Source: Cantharellus purpuraceus
Lineage: Eukaryota > Basidiomycota > Agaricomycetes > Cantharellales > Hydnaceae
Direction of reading: 5' to 3'
Assembly (NCBI GenBank): GCA_025174535.1
Contig: JALBUN010000045.1
Coordinates: 744,001-808,000 of the forward strand
DNA: 64,000 nt
Shown: positions 34,696-44,929 of the stretch, in pieces
Layout of the letters: every line of letters starts with the position of its first letter
Position numbering within the stretch: position 1 is the first letter of the stretch
Notes under the pieces: generated by a model
Told to the model about the DNA's origin: nothing
Database searches by the model: none
What the model saw: the letters and a program-made list of their open reading frames with translations, nothing else
Made by a program: the position numbers and the translations under genes

Positions 34696-36826
34696 TCAGA
34701 GACCTTCCCAGGTTTTGTCAAGCCCCTCTATGATGATGAGGCGTTCGCCACCAAGCCACTTGTCAACTCTTTGCAGGTCTCTGTCCCTCAAACCCTCTCC
34801 CCCATCGTCTGATACACCTTCTACACCTTCTGCGACACCCAGACATGCCCAACCAATAACCATCATGCCAGGGGGCCTCTGCGCACCCACCCTGGGGTCA
34901 GACATGGCTTCCACTATCCCCCCTAATGTCGATCGCACCACGCGCTGATCAGGCATCGTCCCTCGCTCAATCACACACGTCGGTAAGTAGCTCGGGTAGG
35001 TGTCCTCCATCATCCCTCGCACGATCTCCGCCAGCCGCGCGACGCCCATCAATACCAGCACCGTGGTCGCCCGCTCGTACGGGGGCACCCGTCCGCCCTT
35101 TCCACCCTTTCCGACGCCAGTGCATATCGCCACGCTCTCTGCCACACCACGTGCGGTCACGGGAATCCCTGCAGCAAGAGGCGCTGCCAAGGCGGAACTC
35201 AGTCCGGGGACGATGGTGGGGGGGAACCCGTGTGCCGTGAAATATTCAATTTCTGACGATGCTCGGGCATATAACATCGGGTCGCCCTGTTTCAGCTGCG
35301 GCGCGACTGAGAACAATGTCCATGTAAAACTGTGAATGGATATACCCGCACAACCACCTTTCCCTGCTGCGCCCCTTCCAGGGCAGCATGCATTAGCTCT
35401 TCTTGGGCTCTATCTGCATTTCCGGGAAACTTGCGGGCGATTCGCAGCTCAACCTCTGATGTGAGGTCACTACCTCTACTAGCCAGGAAACACGGCTTTG
35501 TGCTTACGCTTCGGGATCACATTAAGCACCGCTTCAGGGACAAGTTTGTCGCTCAGCACCAGGTCTGCAGTTCGCAAAGCACAGCAAGTCGCGAGTGTAA
35601 GCAGTGACGGGTGACCAGGACCTGATCCTAGGAGTGAAATGCGGCCACAAATTGCACTAGATGAATGCGGGGAAGCTACGTCTGGCATGTTGTGACGAGT
35701 TGGGGCAGACGCAATACCGTCTTTAAATGATAACGTGGGTTCCCTAGCCATGATTGCCCTGGGAAGTACTTTCGATGATCCGCTTAATATGCCGTCAATC
35801 CCTGCATTGTCCAAGGATGCCAACGACTCGAGCGGCCAATACTCACTGACTTGAGCAACCCATCGCATCCGTCTCTGGGTTTGTGTTAGTGACGACTCGT
35901 CAGGTATGTCTAAAGTCGAGCTTCCCAAAGGTGCCTGAGGCACCGGTTCATTGGGGGTCGAGGGTAAAGTATCGTCTTCATCATCAACTAGCACCTGCTG
36001 TGCATTGTTACGCAACGGTTGATTCGGCGCCGATGGTTCCATTTGTTGCACTCGTTCGTTTGCTTTTGCCTTGTCACGCAATCGTCCGACGTTATCGACT
36101 GCCTTGCCGATGCCTTTTGGCAATCGTGCAACAATTTCACGGGTGATGCGAGACGACAAGCGACAGCCTTTCGAGTTGGTGACGACACCGATCTACAGAT
36201 GCGTGACGGTCAACCTTGGCGAGTCGAGTGACAGACTTGCAGAGAAAAGTCTCCACCTGCAGAGCCGTTGGTTCATTGTTCTCTGCACTCCTAAAACGAT
36301 GTGTGGCAGGGAAAGAAAAGTCGCACAACGATGGCGTATCCGTTGTGTTGGTTGGGATTCGGTATGTATGGCGAGCAATGTCGTACAGACGTGCTGCTGA
36401 CGCCTTGGAGCGAGCCAAAATCATGTTGCTCTTTGATGCAATGATGGTGTCCGTGATGCAGACAAGGGACACAGATGGTAGTCGTGAAAGCACAGAGTGG
36501 AGAGCAGCCTCCTCTTCATCTGATTCGTCGATATCCGCGGAAGATCTGACAACCGGGGACTTTGCACGCCATAGCTTGGCTTCCTCCTCAATCGCCCTCC
36601 ATTCAATTTGATCTTGTTCGACTCTCCATTTGATTTCATCGCAAGCACTCTCCAGCCCGCCTCGTCCAAGAACCACCACATGAGCATCTGATTCTAAACA
36701 TGAGAACGCGCGGCTTGCCGCAAGCTTCCCAGATCCTACAATGACAACTGTGCGGGAATGTAGGCGGAATGAAAGGATTAGGGATGCTCCCTGCGTCGGT
36801 TTTGGAAAGCTAGCTTGAGATTGCAT
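34696..36826 (-). CDS. MET1: Siroheme synthase: NAD-binding domain fused to uroporphyrinogen-III methyltransferase
   Basis: Makes siroheme, the cofactor of sulfite and nitrite reductases. Four exons (36826-36257, 36192-35508, 35455-35346, 35295-34696) give 654 residues. The N-terminal Rossmann domain has TVVIVGSGKLAASRAF and TYRIPTNTTDTPSLCDFSFP, as in CysG/Met8-type precorrin-2 dehydrogenase. Then LQIGVVTNSKGCRLSSRITR and EIVARLPKGIGKAVDNVGRL follow. The C-terminal SAM-dependent methyltransferase has ISLLGSGPGHPSLLTLA, ARKFPGNADRAQEEL, VVVRLKQGDPMLYAR and PGLSSALAAPLAAGIPVTAR. All introns are GT-AG. It is divergent from histidyl-tRNA synthetase with 74 bp between starts. Confidence 0.9.
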
Positions 36827-36900
36827 AAGTACTGGAGAAAAATGCGATCTACATTTTCGGCGCCTCTTTAGATGCTGTCAGCGCTTGAGTCACACTTTGC

Positions 36901-39111
36901 ATGCGCGTCTTGTCAACGCGTTTCTTGACTCGCCAGATTTGTGTTCTTCATCGAAAGGTTTCACCGCAAAAAATCTTATATTCGACCTCTCTGATGTCCG
37001 CTCCAGAGCTGGACGCACTTAACCAGTCCATTCAGGACCAATCGGCGTTGCTAAGAACGCTCCGTGAGCAGAGTGCTGAACAGTCTAGTATTGATGAAGC
37101 GCACAAAAAGCTCGGAGAATTGAGGCGGACTCTGGGTCAACTTACTGCTGCCGGCAAGGAACGCGATAAATCAGACGGAAAAAAGAAGGGTCGATTGCTT
37201 CTCAAAACAGCCAAGGGAACGCGAGACTTTGGTCCTGCCGAAACAGCATGTCGATCTCACATCGAGTCCATTATCAAAGATGTCTTTACATCATTTGGTG
37301 GGACTGGGCTAGACACGCCTGTTTTTGAGCGCAAAGATATCCTTGCTGGAAAGTATGGTGAAGATGCCAAGCTCATCTTTGACCTTGCAGACCAAGGCGG
37401 AGAGCAGCTTGCACTGCGCTACGATCATACCGTTCGTACGCTACTACTTCATATCACTTTTTTTTTTTACCCTTTTCAAGGTACCATTGGCGCGCCATCT
37501 GGCATCTTCCTTACCATCTGCTGCGTCATCGTCCTCCAAACTCTTCCAATTTGGGAAAGTCTACAGACGAGATAATCCAGTCGTGTCGAAAGGTCGCATG
37601 CGAGAGTTTTCCCAGGCGGTATGACACGATACCGTCAAACTTGCATAACATCTCACACCGTCACCCAGGATTTTGATATAACTGGTGCTTGGGATACCAT
37701 GGTACCCGACGCTGAAATCATTTCCCTGCTTTCCACCATTTTGTCTCGGTTAGATGTGGGCGAGTACACCATTAAGGTGGCAGTGTTGTCTTTAAATAAG
37801 TATCATACAACATTGCTCATGCAGTAGCTATTAGCTTAATCACCGGAGGATTCTCGATGGTCTTTTCCAGGTTTGTGGCGTGCCTGATGATAAAATACGG
37901 ACCATATCATCTGCAGTGGATAAACTAGACAAGGTGAGGAATACCTGGCAACCACATTCGCGCGCTGACGCCTCACACAGCTTCCATGGTCCGAAGTTCG
38001 AAAAGAGATGATTGACGAGAAAGGACTCGATCCCACTGTGGCTGACAAGATCGGAGAGTATGTCAAATTAAAAGGTTCGTTGTACTAGTTTGGTGACGTT
38101 CTCGATATTGATGTGCTGTACACGTGTAGGCGGACCTGAACTTCTCCGAATATTGGAGGGGGATGCTGCCCTCACAGCTAATGCAAATTCCAAGGAAGGC
38201 ATTTCTGAGATGGCAGTATTATTCCGCTTGCTCGGTGCATACCAAGTAACTCCACATGTAAGTCATGTTGCTGCAGGATTATCTGGTCATGTCAACGAAC
38301 ATTTCGCCTACTTCAGATCTCCTTTGACCTGTCGTTAGCACGAGGGCTGGACTATTATACAGGCATAATCTATGAGGCTGTCGTGGAAGCATCTGCACCA
38401 CCAGGCTTTACACCAAACCCATCTGCCACGCCTGGTGGCCCATCTGCAGTCCCGGTCAAATCAAAGTCAACGCCAAAGCCTCAAGTGGACGAGGATGGAG
38501 AGCCCGAAGTGGATGAATCGACAGTCGGTGTCGGATCCATTGCTGCTGGTGGACGATACGACAATCTCGTTCAGCTATTTACCGCTGCCTCAGCTGGGGA
38601 CTCCAAGGCGGGAAAGAAGGCGCCCGGATTGCCGTGTGTGGGGGTTAGTATTGGGCTCGATCGAGTCTTTGCTCTGACGTGGCCAAAGTGGGTTGCACGT
38701 GGCGGCAGAAGCAAGGAGACTATTGCGTTCGTGATGGCAGCTGGGGATGGTTTACTGGTGGAGCGAGTAGCCCTGGTCAGAGAACTGCGGGAGGCAGGAA
38801 TCAAGGCACGTCCTTTCTCTGTGCACACGCATTACAAATTCATCTGTGGCTCAACGAATATTACTCCGCTGCAGTCTGACTTTCTCTTCAAATCGAAGCC
38901 AAAGTTGAATGCACAATTCACGGCTGGCGAGAAGGATGAGGTGCCGTTTGCGATCATATTGGGTGCGGACGAGTTGCGGGCGGGACTAGTCACCGTCAAG
39001 GAGCAGAGGTGGGAACTTGTTGATGGCAAGAAGGTCAAGGTGGAAAACGACAGCAAGGGTGTTGTTGTCAAGCGAGAGGAACTCGTTGCGTGGATAAAGG
39101 AAAGGGCGTAG
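36901..39111 (+). CDS. HTS1: Histidyl-tRNA synthetase, probably dual cytosolic/mitochondrial
   Basis: Class II aminoacyl-tRNA synthetase charging tRNA-His. Eight exons. The first ATG opens an Arg-rich, acid-free presequence ([20 protein letters not shown]). A second in-frame ATG at 36994 ([16 protein letters not shown]) starts a normal cytosolic form with a WHEP-like helical pair. Catalytic blocks: [78 protein letters not shown] and [13 protein letters not shown]. The anticodon-binding domain contains [20 protein letters not shown]. That junction requires removal of a 69-nt GC-AG intron (38806-38874), which would otherwise add 23 foreign residues. An Ala/Pro-rich insert of about 40 residues precedes motif 3. 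Confidence 0.93.
38806..38874 (+). other. Probable GC-AG intron in histidyl-tRNA synthetase
   Basis: Donor GCACGT after AAG, acceptor CTGCAG. It is 69 nt, so reading through would keep the frame and insert 23 residues in a conserved part of the anticodon-binding domain. Removal restores [13 protein letters not shown], which fits the family pattern GIKAEFLYKVKPK. Confidence 0.7.
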
Positions 39112-39729
39112 CTTCCGACGAAACATCGACGATATCATAGATTTCCTGGACTATTGTACAATACCCCTTCGTGACTGGAATAATACACGGCCACTATTTC
39201 AGAACGTCAGAAAGGGTCCCTTCTGTAGGTTTTCAAGGCAACCATAAAACAATGAACATGCCATCTAGAAATTCCACACGAATGTGAATTATATCCCTCT
39301 TTGATCTCGTGAGAGTAACCTGGCCGTTTGCACTCGGTTCATGGTCACCACACCGGATCGATGTGAGTGGCCAGGACTTTCTGTCTTTCTGATCATGATG
39401 GAGGCGGCGCGAATGCTTTAGCTTTGCTCAATCTTATACTTCAAGTACCTGTCAAGCTTACTTTCGACTGTAGATTGAAGGATTGAATATTCCACTACCA
39501 GCTAAGTTTAGTTAACAGCCCTTACTACACGCCCGTTACATCGTATCAAAGTCAATTTCAAGCATTGTCCTGGTCCATTCCAAGGGTAGTATTGCGAAAA
39601 AATTCTGAAATACATGGTTTGACATGACATAAATCGCTTATTAAATACAATGTTTCAGGTCCATGTCGAAGAAAGGAACAAGCTAAGTAGTCCGTCTGGT
39701 GTTTTTCTGGTTAGATGCACGGAAGATGT
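39112..39729. other. Intergenic region, nothing recognised
   Basis: About 620 bp of AT-rich sequence holding the 3' ends of the convergent synthetase and secreted-protein genes. No frame or repeat stands out. Confidence 0.5.
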
Positions 39730-40441
39730 CTATAGGATCCATGCACCGAGCAAGGCGCCAATAGGTACCATGGCAAGGCTAGAGGCTGATCGGAAGGAAA
39801 GGGCCTCTACTCGGGAACCAGCGTTGAACCTGCAGGACGAGCGTGTCAATAACATACATAATACGGAGAGGAATAAGGCTACTCACTGTGAGGCTGTGCC
39901 CGATGCCGACGAACCAGTAGAGGTAATAGTAGCGGTCGAAGGTGAGGTAACTGCAACGCTGTGTCAGTACGCATCCTAATTATATTGCATATGAGATATA
40001 CCTATGCCGCTGGTGGTATGGTTCGAGAGACTCGAAGCAGCCGACGTCGCTACACTCGCTAAGCTGCCAGCCCCGGACGTCACCTGGGACGCGATGCTTG
40101 CAGCCACGGAGGTTCCTGCCGTTGCGAGACTCGCGGCGTCTGATGTAACCACTGATGCTAGACTCCCTGCTGCAGAGGTGGCGACAGCCAGGCCACTGGC
40201 GGCATCAGAGGTGACGGTGCCGAAAACGGAGACAGCTAATATATGCTTTAGTCGCAACGACAGGACGTAAACGCCTGCTGTGAAGCCCACCTCCGGAGGT
40301 TATGTCGCTGAAGATGCTGTTAACTAATGTATGGTGATAGTTAGCAAGGGACGCGTATGGGAAATAAGTATACTGACTTTGTGCAGACACCAGAGACGAT
40401 GGAAGAAGAAGAGCAGAGAGGAAAAGAGTGAAATGGACCAT
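39730..40441 (-). CDS. Small secreted Ala/Ser/Thr-rich protein with a GPI-anchor-like tail
   Basis: Four exons (40441-40378, 40235-40002, 39950-39887, 39829-39730) give 153 residues. MVHFTLFLSALLLPSSLVSA is a signal peptide ending in AQ. The mature part is repetitive: units such as SVVTSDAASLATAGTSVAAS and SQVTSGAGSLASVATSAASS, suited to O-mannosylation. The C-terminus SSLAMVPIGALLGAWIL is a short hydrophobic stretch after small residues, as in GPI signals. The repeats could form amphipathic or coiled segments. The first exon is 64 nt with a phase-1 intron right after the signal peptide, the same design as the neighbour at 41423-41810. Likely a wall or surface protein; function unknown. Confidence 0.65.
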
Positions 40442-41422
40442 TATGGTTGTAATTAGTTAGAAGTTTAAGGGGTATTCTGTTGCTGTAGAGGAAAGGAAGT
40501 GATTGCGATTGCAATTGCGACCGACCGAAACCAAGAAAAGACAGGCTTTATATTAGAATCCGGAACTGCGGCGAAGGCGATCCTTGTCTCGCATCTACTG
40601 CGCCTCATCACGCCTAGCTCCTGAAGGCTCTGCAGGCCGCAGATCGAAGAGCGAACTCGGAGAAACGCAAACCTCAGCTCCAACATGTAAAGGCGCCTAC
40701 AACCATGCCACATCATCAAAAACATGCTTTCCAAGACCTCCAAGAATTTGCGGTGTGCGCAGCGAGGATGTTTTTGTAATTATCTTTGCCGAGACCAGGT
40801 GGTACAGTGCTGGCAGGGAAATACTACTGCCATGTCGCCTTGTTGACATGCATCCTCAGTGACGGGCAGCTTTCACCATACCATCAATTTAGTTCCTTCA
40901 TAAGTTGACATCAGGAACGAGGCGGAGCGGGAACGCCGCGCCACACCAACGGGCGCTAGACCACTGCCGCACACCCGACTCAAAATTCAAAGCACAGGCA
41001 TCGCGTATCCAGAGTGGCTACATGTATACCGGTAATGTATCATCTTGTTTCTTTGGTTTTCTTTTGAGACTGGCTACGGAGTGTGCTGTGCTGGATTTGC
41101 AGCTATGCGGGTGAGACACACCGAGACCGTGTGTAAATATGATGAAAACCAGTTAGACGCTAAAGAGCCTCTGCAAGGCTCTCAAATGATGGGAAGGTTT
41201 GAGAACGGAGGCACACGGTGCTCTCACAGTTCCGAACAAGGATGAGATTTTTTTACTCTAGAAACTAGGGTATCTTTATCATTCATTGGCCATCAAAGCT
41301 TAAAGAAATCGACGCAATATCGACGGCAGGGCCTGCACAATTTGTGAGAACTGTCTTCATATCACCATCGCACTGGAACCAGACTCTACTACTCAACGTT
41401 CAACTAGCAGTCTGGCCGACGG

Positions 41423-41810
41423 CTACAATCCTGGGACAATGCCTGGCACGATAGCCTCCACCATATCCAGGGCCGGCAAAGAGGGCGCTTTCGCCAAGGG
41501 CGTGCCTTTGCCTGGACTAGAAGAGGGGTTCACTGCGGCTGTCACTGTAGCAGTGACGGATGCTGAAATTCCCGCTAAATTCAAATTAGCCTGGAGACCT
41601 AAAAAATGCTTTCCTAAACCCTCACCTCCAGAGAGTAGCTCGCCAACGAGATTGGGAACATTCGGAACATTAGGAATATTGGGAACTGCAAGCACAGTGA
41701 TAAAGTCAGCAAAAGTGCCTGGAAAAGAGGGAGGACCTATGCAGACTTTGTGCTGCGACGAGCGATGAAAGAATGGGAAGTGCAGACACGACGGGTATGA
41801 AGCGAACCAT
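41423..41810 (-). CDS. Small secreted protein, Pro/Asn/Val repeat
   Basis: Two exons (41810-41747, 41685-41423) give 108 residues. MVRFIPVVSALPILSSLVAA is a signal peptide ending in AQ. The mature start is a short repeat IPNIPNVPNVPNLVGELL, followed by Gly/Leu-rich and Ala/Thr-rich sequence (SASVTATVTAAVNPSSSPG). There are no cysteines in the mature part. The 64-nt first exon and phase-1 intron match the gene at 39730-40441, suggesting a common origin or exon shuffling of the signal exon. Possible effector-like or wall protein; no family recognised. Confidence 0.55.
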
Positions 41811-42505
41811 TGCAGATGGTGGTACTGAAGGCGGGGCAAATTGCAATGGGCAGATGGCTCGAGAGATTGACCTTATGAGTGACAGAGGCCCACTGTTCAC
41901 TTGAAAGGCATGGAAACGCCCTAGCCATTCACATTCTGACATCCATCGACTGGGCGGAAATACATGTAAGTCCTTGTAGAGAGTGATTGGCCGTCCTGTT
42001 GGACGTGGCGCATTTGCAAGGCTAACACTTACCTAGCTGTTGCAACTGGCTGATGATGGCGGTCACCGCGCGAAGAAACTCATGAAGTACATCCATTTTT
42101 CATTGTAGTCCGTAAGAAACCTCTTTGGGTGCGTCGTCAAATGGAAGAGTATAATGGTAAACGGATGTCACCGCTGGACGCCCAGGTGAACTTTCATCAC
42201 AAACCAGACCATCAATGCATCAACTGCAGTGATGATGCACCACGATTCATGATGACTCATTTAACCGAGTTGCTTTAGCCATGTCACAGCTATCCATGTC
42301 AGTCATTCATTTCTGACACTTGCCAAGACGAGTGGAGGGCGCGTTATGTCACGCGCGAAGTCACAGCACTAATTGATGGGCGTCACCGGCTCCTTAGATG
42401 ACATCTTTTCTAGCTCTGATATTGTCGCCTGTCATCAGGTAATGCAACTGGGGAATATCACACACGAGTACTCCTACATTGGCGTCTACAGTTCTATTAG
42501 CCTCG
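41811..42505. other. Intergenic region, nothing recognised
   Basis: Promoter side of the small secreted protein and 3' side of DBP8, about 700 bp. No coding frame, tRNA or repeat identified. Confidence 0.45.
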
Positions 42506-44638
42506 TCATCGCTTGTCGCGCATTTCGCGTTTGATTTTGTGTATCTTCTCCCGCTTCCCAAAGTCAGAGTCGTGCAGCTCCTGTTCAACATTGTGAATAT
42601 TGCGCACAACGTGACATTTGCAACATGAACGCACCATAGTTGCTAGTCTCTTCGCAGTTGACACAGCATTCAATTTCTCGAGCACCTTCCCCTCTGGAAG
42701 AGTCATTTCTGTCAGTTTGGTATCTACAATGATCATATCAGTCCACACCGTTATTAACTGTGAGCGTATGGGGCCACTCACTGATGCGAGCCTCGATCTT
42801 TGCTACTCGTTCCTCATCGCGTTCTGTCACAAAGCTAACAGCCACACCGCCCTTCCCTTTCCTGGCCGTCCGTCCTACACGATGTGTGTATTCTTCTGGC
42901 TCGTCTGGCAAATCCCAATTGATCACCATCGCAACGTCTTCAATATCAAGACCGCGAGCACCGACATCGGTGCTTATGAGTACAGGCACCACGTATGCAC
43001 GGAACAATGATAAAGAGTTCAATCGCTCGCGTTGTGTAAGGCGTGAGTGTAAAGCTGTGGAACGAATAGAGAGTTCCTGGAGGACGTGCGTCAGATACGC
43101 AGCAGTGTAGGGTCGTTTGCAGAAGATAATGGTAGGCGGTGGCTGCTCAGGTGTCCCTTCCTCATCTGGGTGTTTCTTTTTTTTGCTTTGGCTAGGTCTC
43201 GGCTGGGTTGGCGTCTTTTTGTGGCGTGAATGCTTGACAGGCTCCGGTGGCGCACGACGAAGGTGGACGATCGATTCGGGAGGGTTGCAGAGCATGTGGT
43301 AAAGGTAAGGCTCCCGTACATGCGATGGAACAAGAATGTAACTTTGCTTGAGGGTGTCGACAGTTTCGACACTATAAGATATATTTGAGCGAAAGTAAAG
43401 GGAATCATGGCCCATACTCACGATGCTGTCATGCGATGGATGAATGGCCTCTGTTTTCCAAGACGAGGAGGGGCTTCAGCAACAGCCTCGATAGCGGGCG
43501 TCAGGGTAGCGGTGAACAATCCAGTCTGCCGGTCTTTTGGAATGACGCCAAACAGATAAGATAGCTCGGCAGAGAAGGTCTCTGTGAGAAGGCGGTCTGC
43601 CTCATCCAGAATCTAAGGCGACCAAGGTTCATAACCGCATCATCCATAACAGTCTGAGAACGTACTAGGAATTTGATTCGTGAAAGATCCCACTCCCCGT
43701 TGCTGCTTCTTAGATGATCTACTATACGACCCGGTGTTGCAATAACCACATGGGGTCTATTTCCCAGCTCGATCGCCTGATCCATCATATCCATCCCTCC
43801 CACGACGACAGCAGTACGCAAGTTGAGAGAGCCGCCCAAGACCGTGAACTGATCCGATATCTGAAAAGCAAGCTCTCTGCGTATCGGGTGAGACGGGGCG
43901 GGAAGTGTACAAGGAATGAAACATCGTACCGCGTTGGTGTCAACACCAAGGCAAAAATGCCATACGGATCCAAGGACAACTTTTGAAGTATAGGCAGCGC
44001 GAAAGCCACCGTCTTTCCAGATCCTGTTTTTGCATTGCCAATGCAATCTCTGCCTAGATCGTGACATTATTGACACAAAAACGTGCACTCCCCGGAGGGT
44101 GGAACTCACCTTCAAGGAGAGGCGGTATACACGCCGCTTGAACGGACGTTGGCCGGCGAATCGACATTGAGCTCATGGAACGAACCAGAGGTTCCGAGAG
44201 CCCAAGAGATAAAAAGTCCTCATACTCCTTCGAGGCGACGAGAGTGTCGGCCTTATTGGGTTCCAGGCAATGAGGATCCTTGAGTCTTGAAAAGCGTGAC
44301 TCCGGACGATCAGAATCTATGAGATGAGCCTTATTCCGACTCTCTCCGTCAAGTAGTTTAACGTGTGTAGGATCCTCAGATACTTCGGAAGTATCAGAGG
44401 AAGAGGAAGTTAGGCTCTGACTCTTCCTTTGACGACTACTGGATGGCTTCAGATCTTCTTCGTCGTCCTCTTCGCTGTCGTCGTCAGTCCCATCATTAGA
44501 ACCTGTGAAACCCGTAAAGGGAGCTTCGGTGTCATGGACGCTACCTGAGTCCAGTCGTGGTCGCTTCGGTTGCCGTCCAGGGTCCTCCAATCGTCGCATA
44601 AGGTCATCCGAGGTCAGTTTTTTGCGCTTTATGCCCAT
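42506..44638 (-). CDS. DBP8: DEAD-box ATP-dependent RNA helicase DBP8 (DDX49 family)
   Basis: Nucleolar helicase of small-subunit pre-rRNA processing. Seven exons. After an acidic, Ser-rich N-terminal region comes the Q motif [20 protein letters not shown] with [16 protein letters not shown]. Motif I is NAKTGSGKT, Ia is LTPTRELA, Ib is [12 protein letters not shown] is LDEADRLL and III is FTATLT, the TAT variant typical of this subfamily. Motif V is [20 protein letters not shown] and VI is [16 protein letters not shown] basic insert of about 45 residues (Lys/Pro/Gln-rich) sits between domains 1 and 2. The C-terminus [16 protein letters not shown] is basic. The final introns are GT-AG and join without stops. 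Confidence 0.92.
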
Positions 44639-44701
44639 TCTTATGGTTATTGTAGCCCGTCACAGGTGAATTCAAAGTTTTCCCAATAAGATATTGGCTA
44701 G

Positions 44702-44711
44702 GTCACGTGAC
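44702..44711. promoter_or_regulatory. GTCACGTGAC palindrome upstream of DBP8
   Basis: Same 10-bp palindrome as in the ureF/ORC5 promoter, about 65-75 bp before the DBP8 start codon. Confidence 0.5.
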
Positions 44712-44811
44712 AGTCAATGGTGAAGAAGAAAACGTGTCTGATCAGAGTGCATAGTGTCTACATTGCCATGAGGAATCATAACAGGGATGGTAATGGGTAA
44801 GACGGCAGACA

Positions 44812-44836
44812 AATGATGATATGATGATGATGATGA
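44812..44836. repeat. ATG trinucleotide microsatellite
   Basis: Interrupted run of ATG units between DBP8 and the GRR1-like gene. Simple repeat; likely length-polymorphic. Confidence 0.8.
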
Positions 44837-44929
44837 GCGAACCAGGATGGGAAAGGAATCGTACATAGACCGGAATACTCTTGTCATGACCTTCCCCGAG
44901 AAAACAGTGCAGGTGTATGTCGGTAACAA

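Noticed and set aside
38806..38874. A 23-residue lineage-specific insertion in histidyl-tRNA synthetase
   Set aside because: It interrupts a conserved block and has splice-like ends (GCACGT...CAG), so it is better explained as a GC-AG intron.
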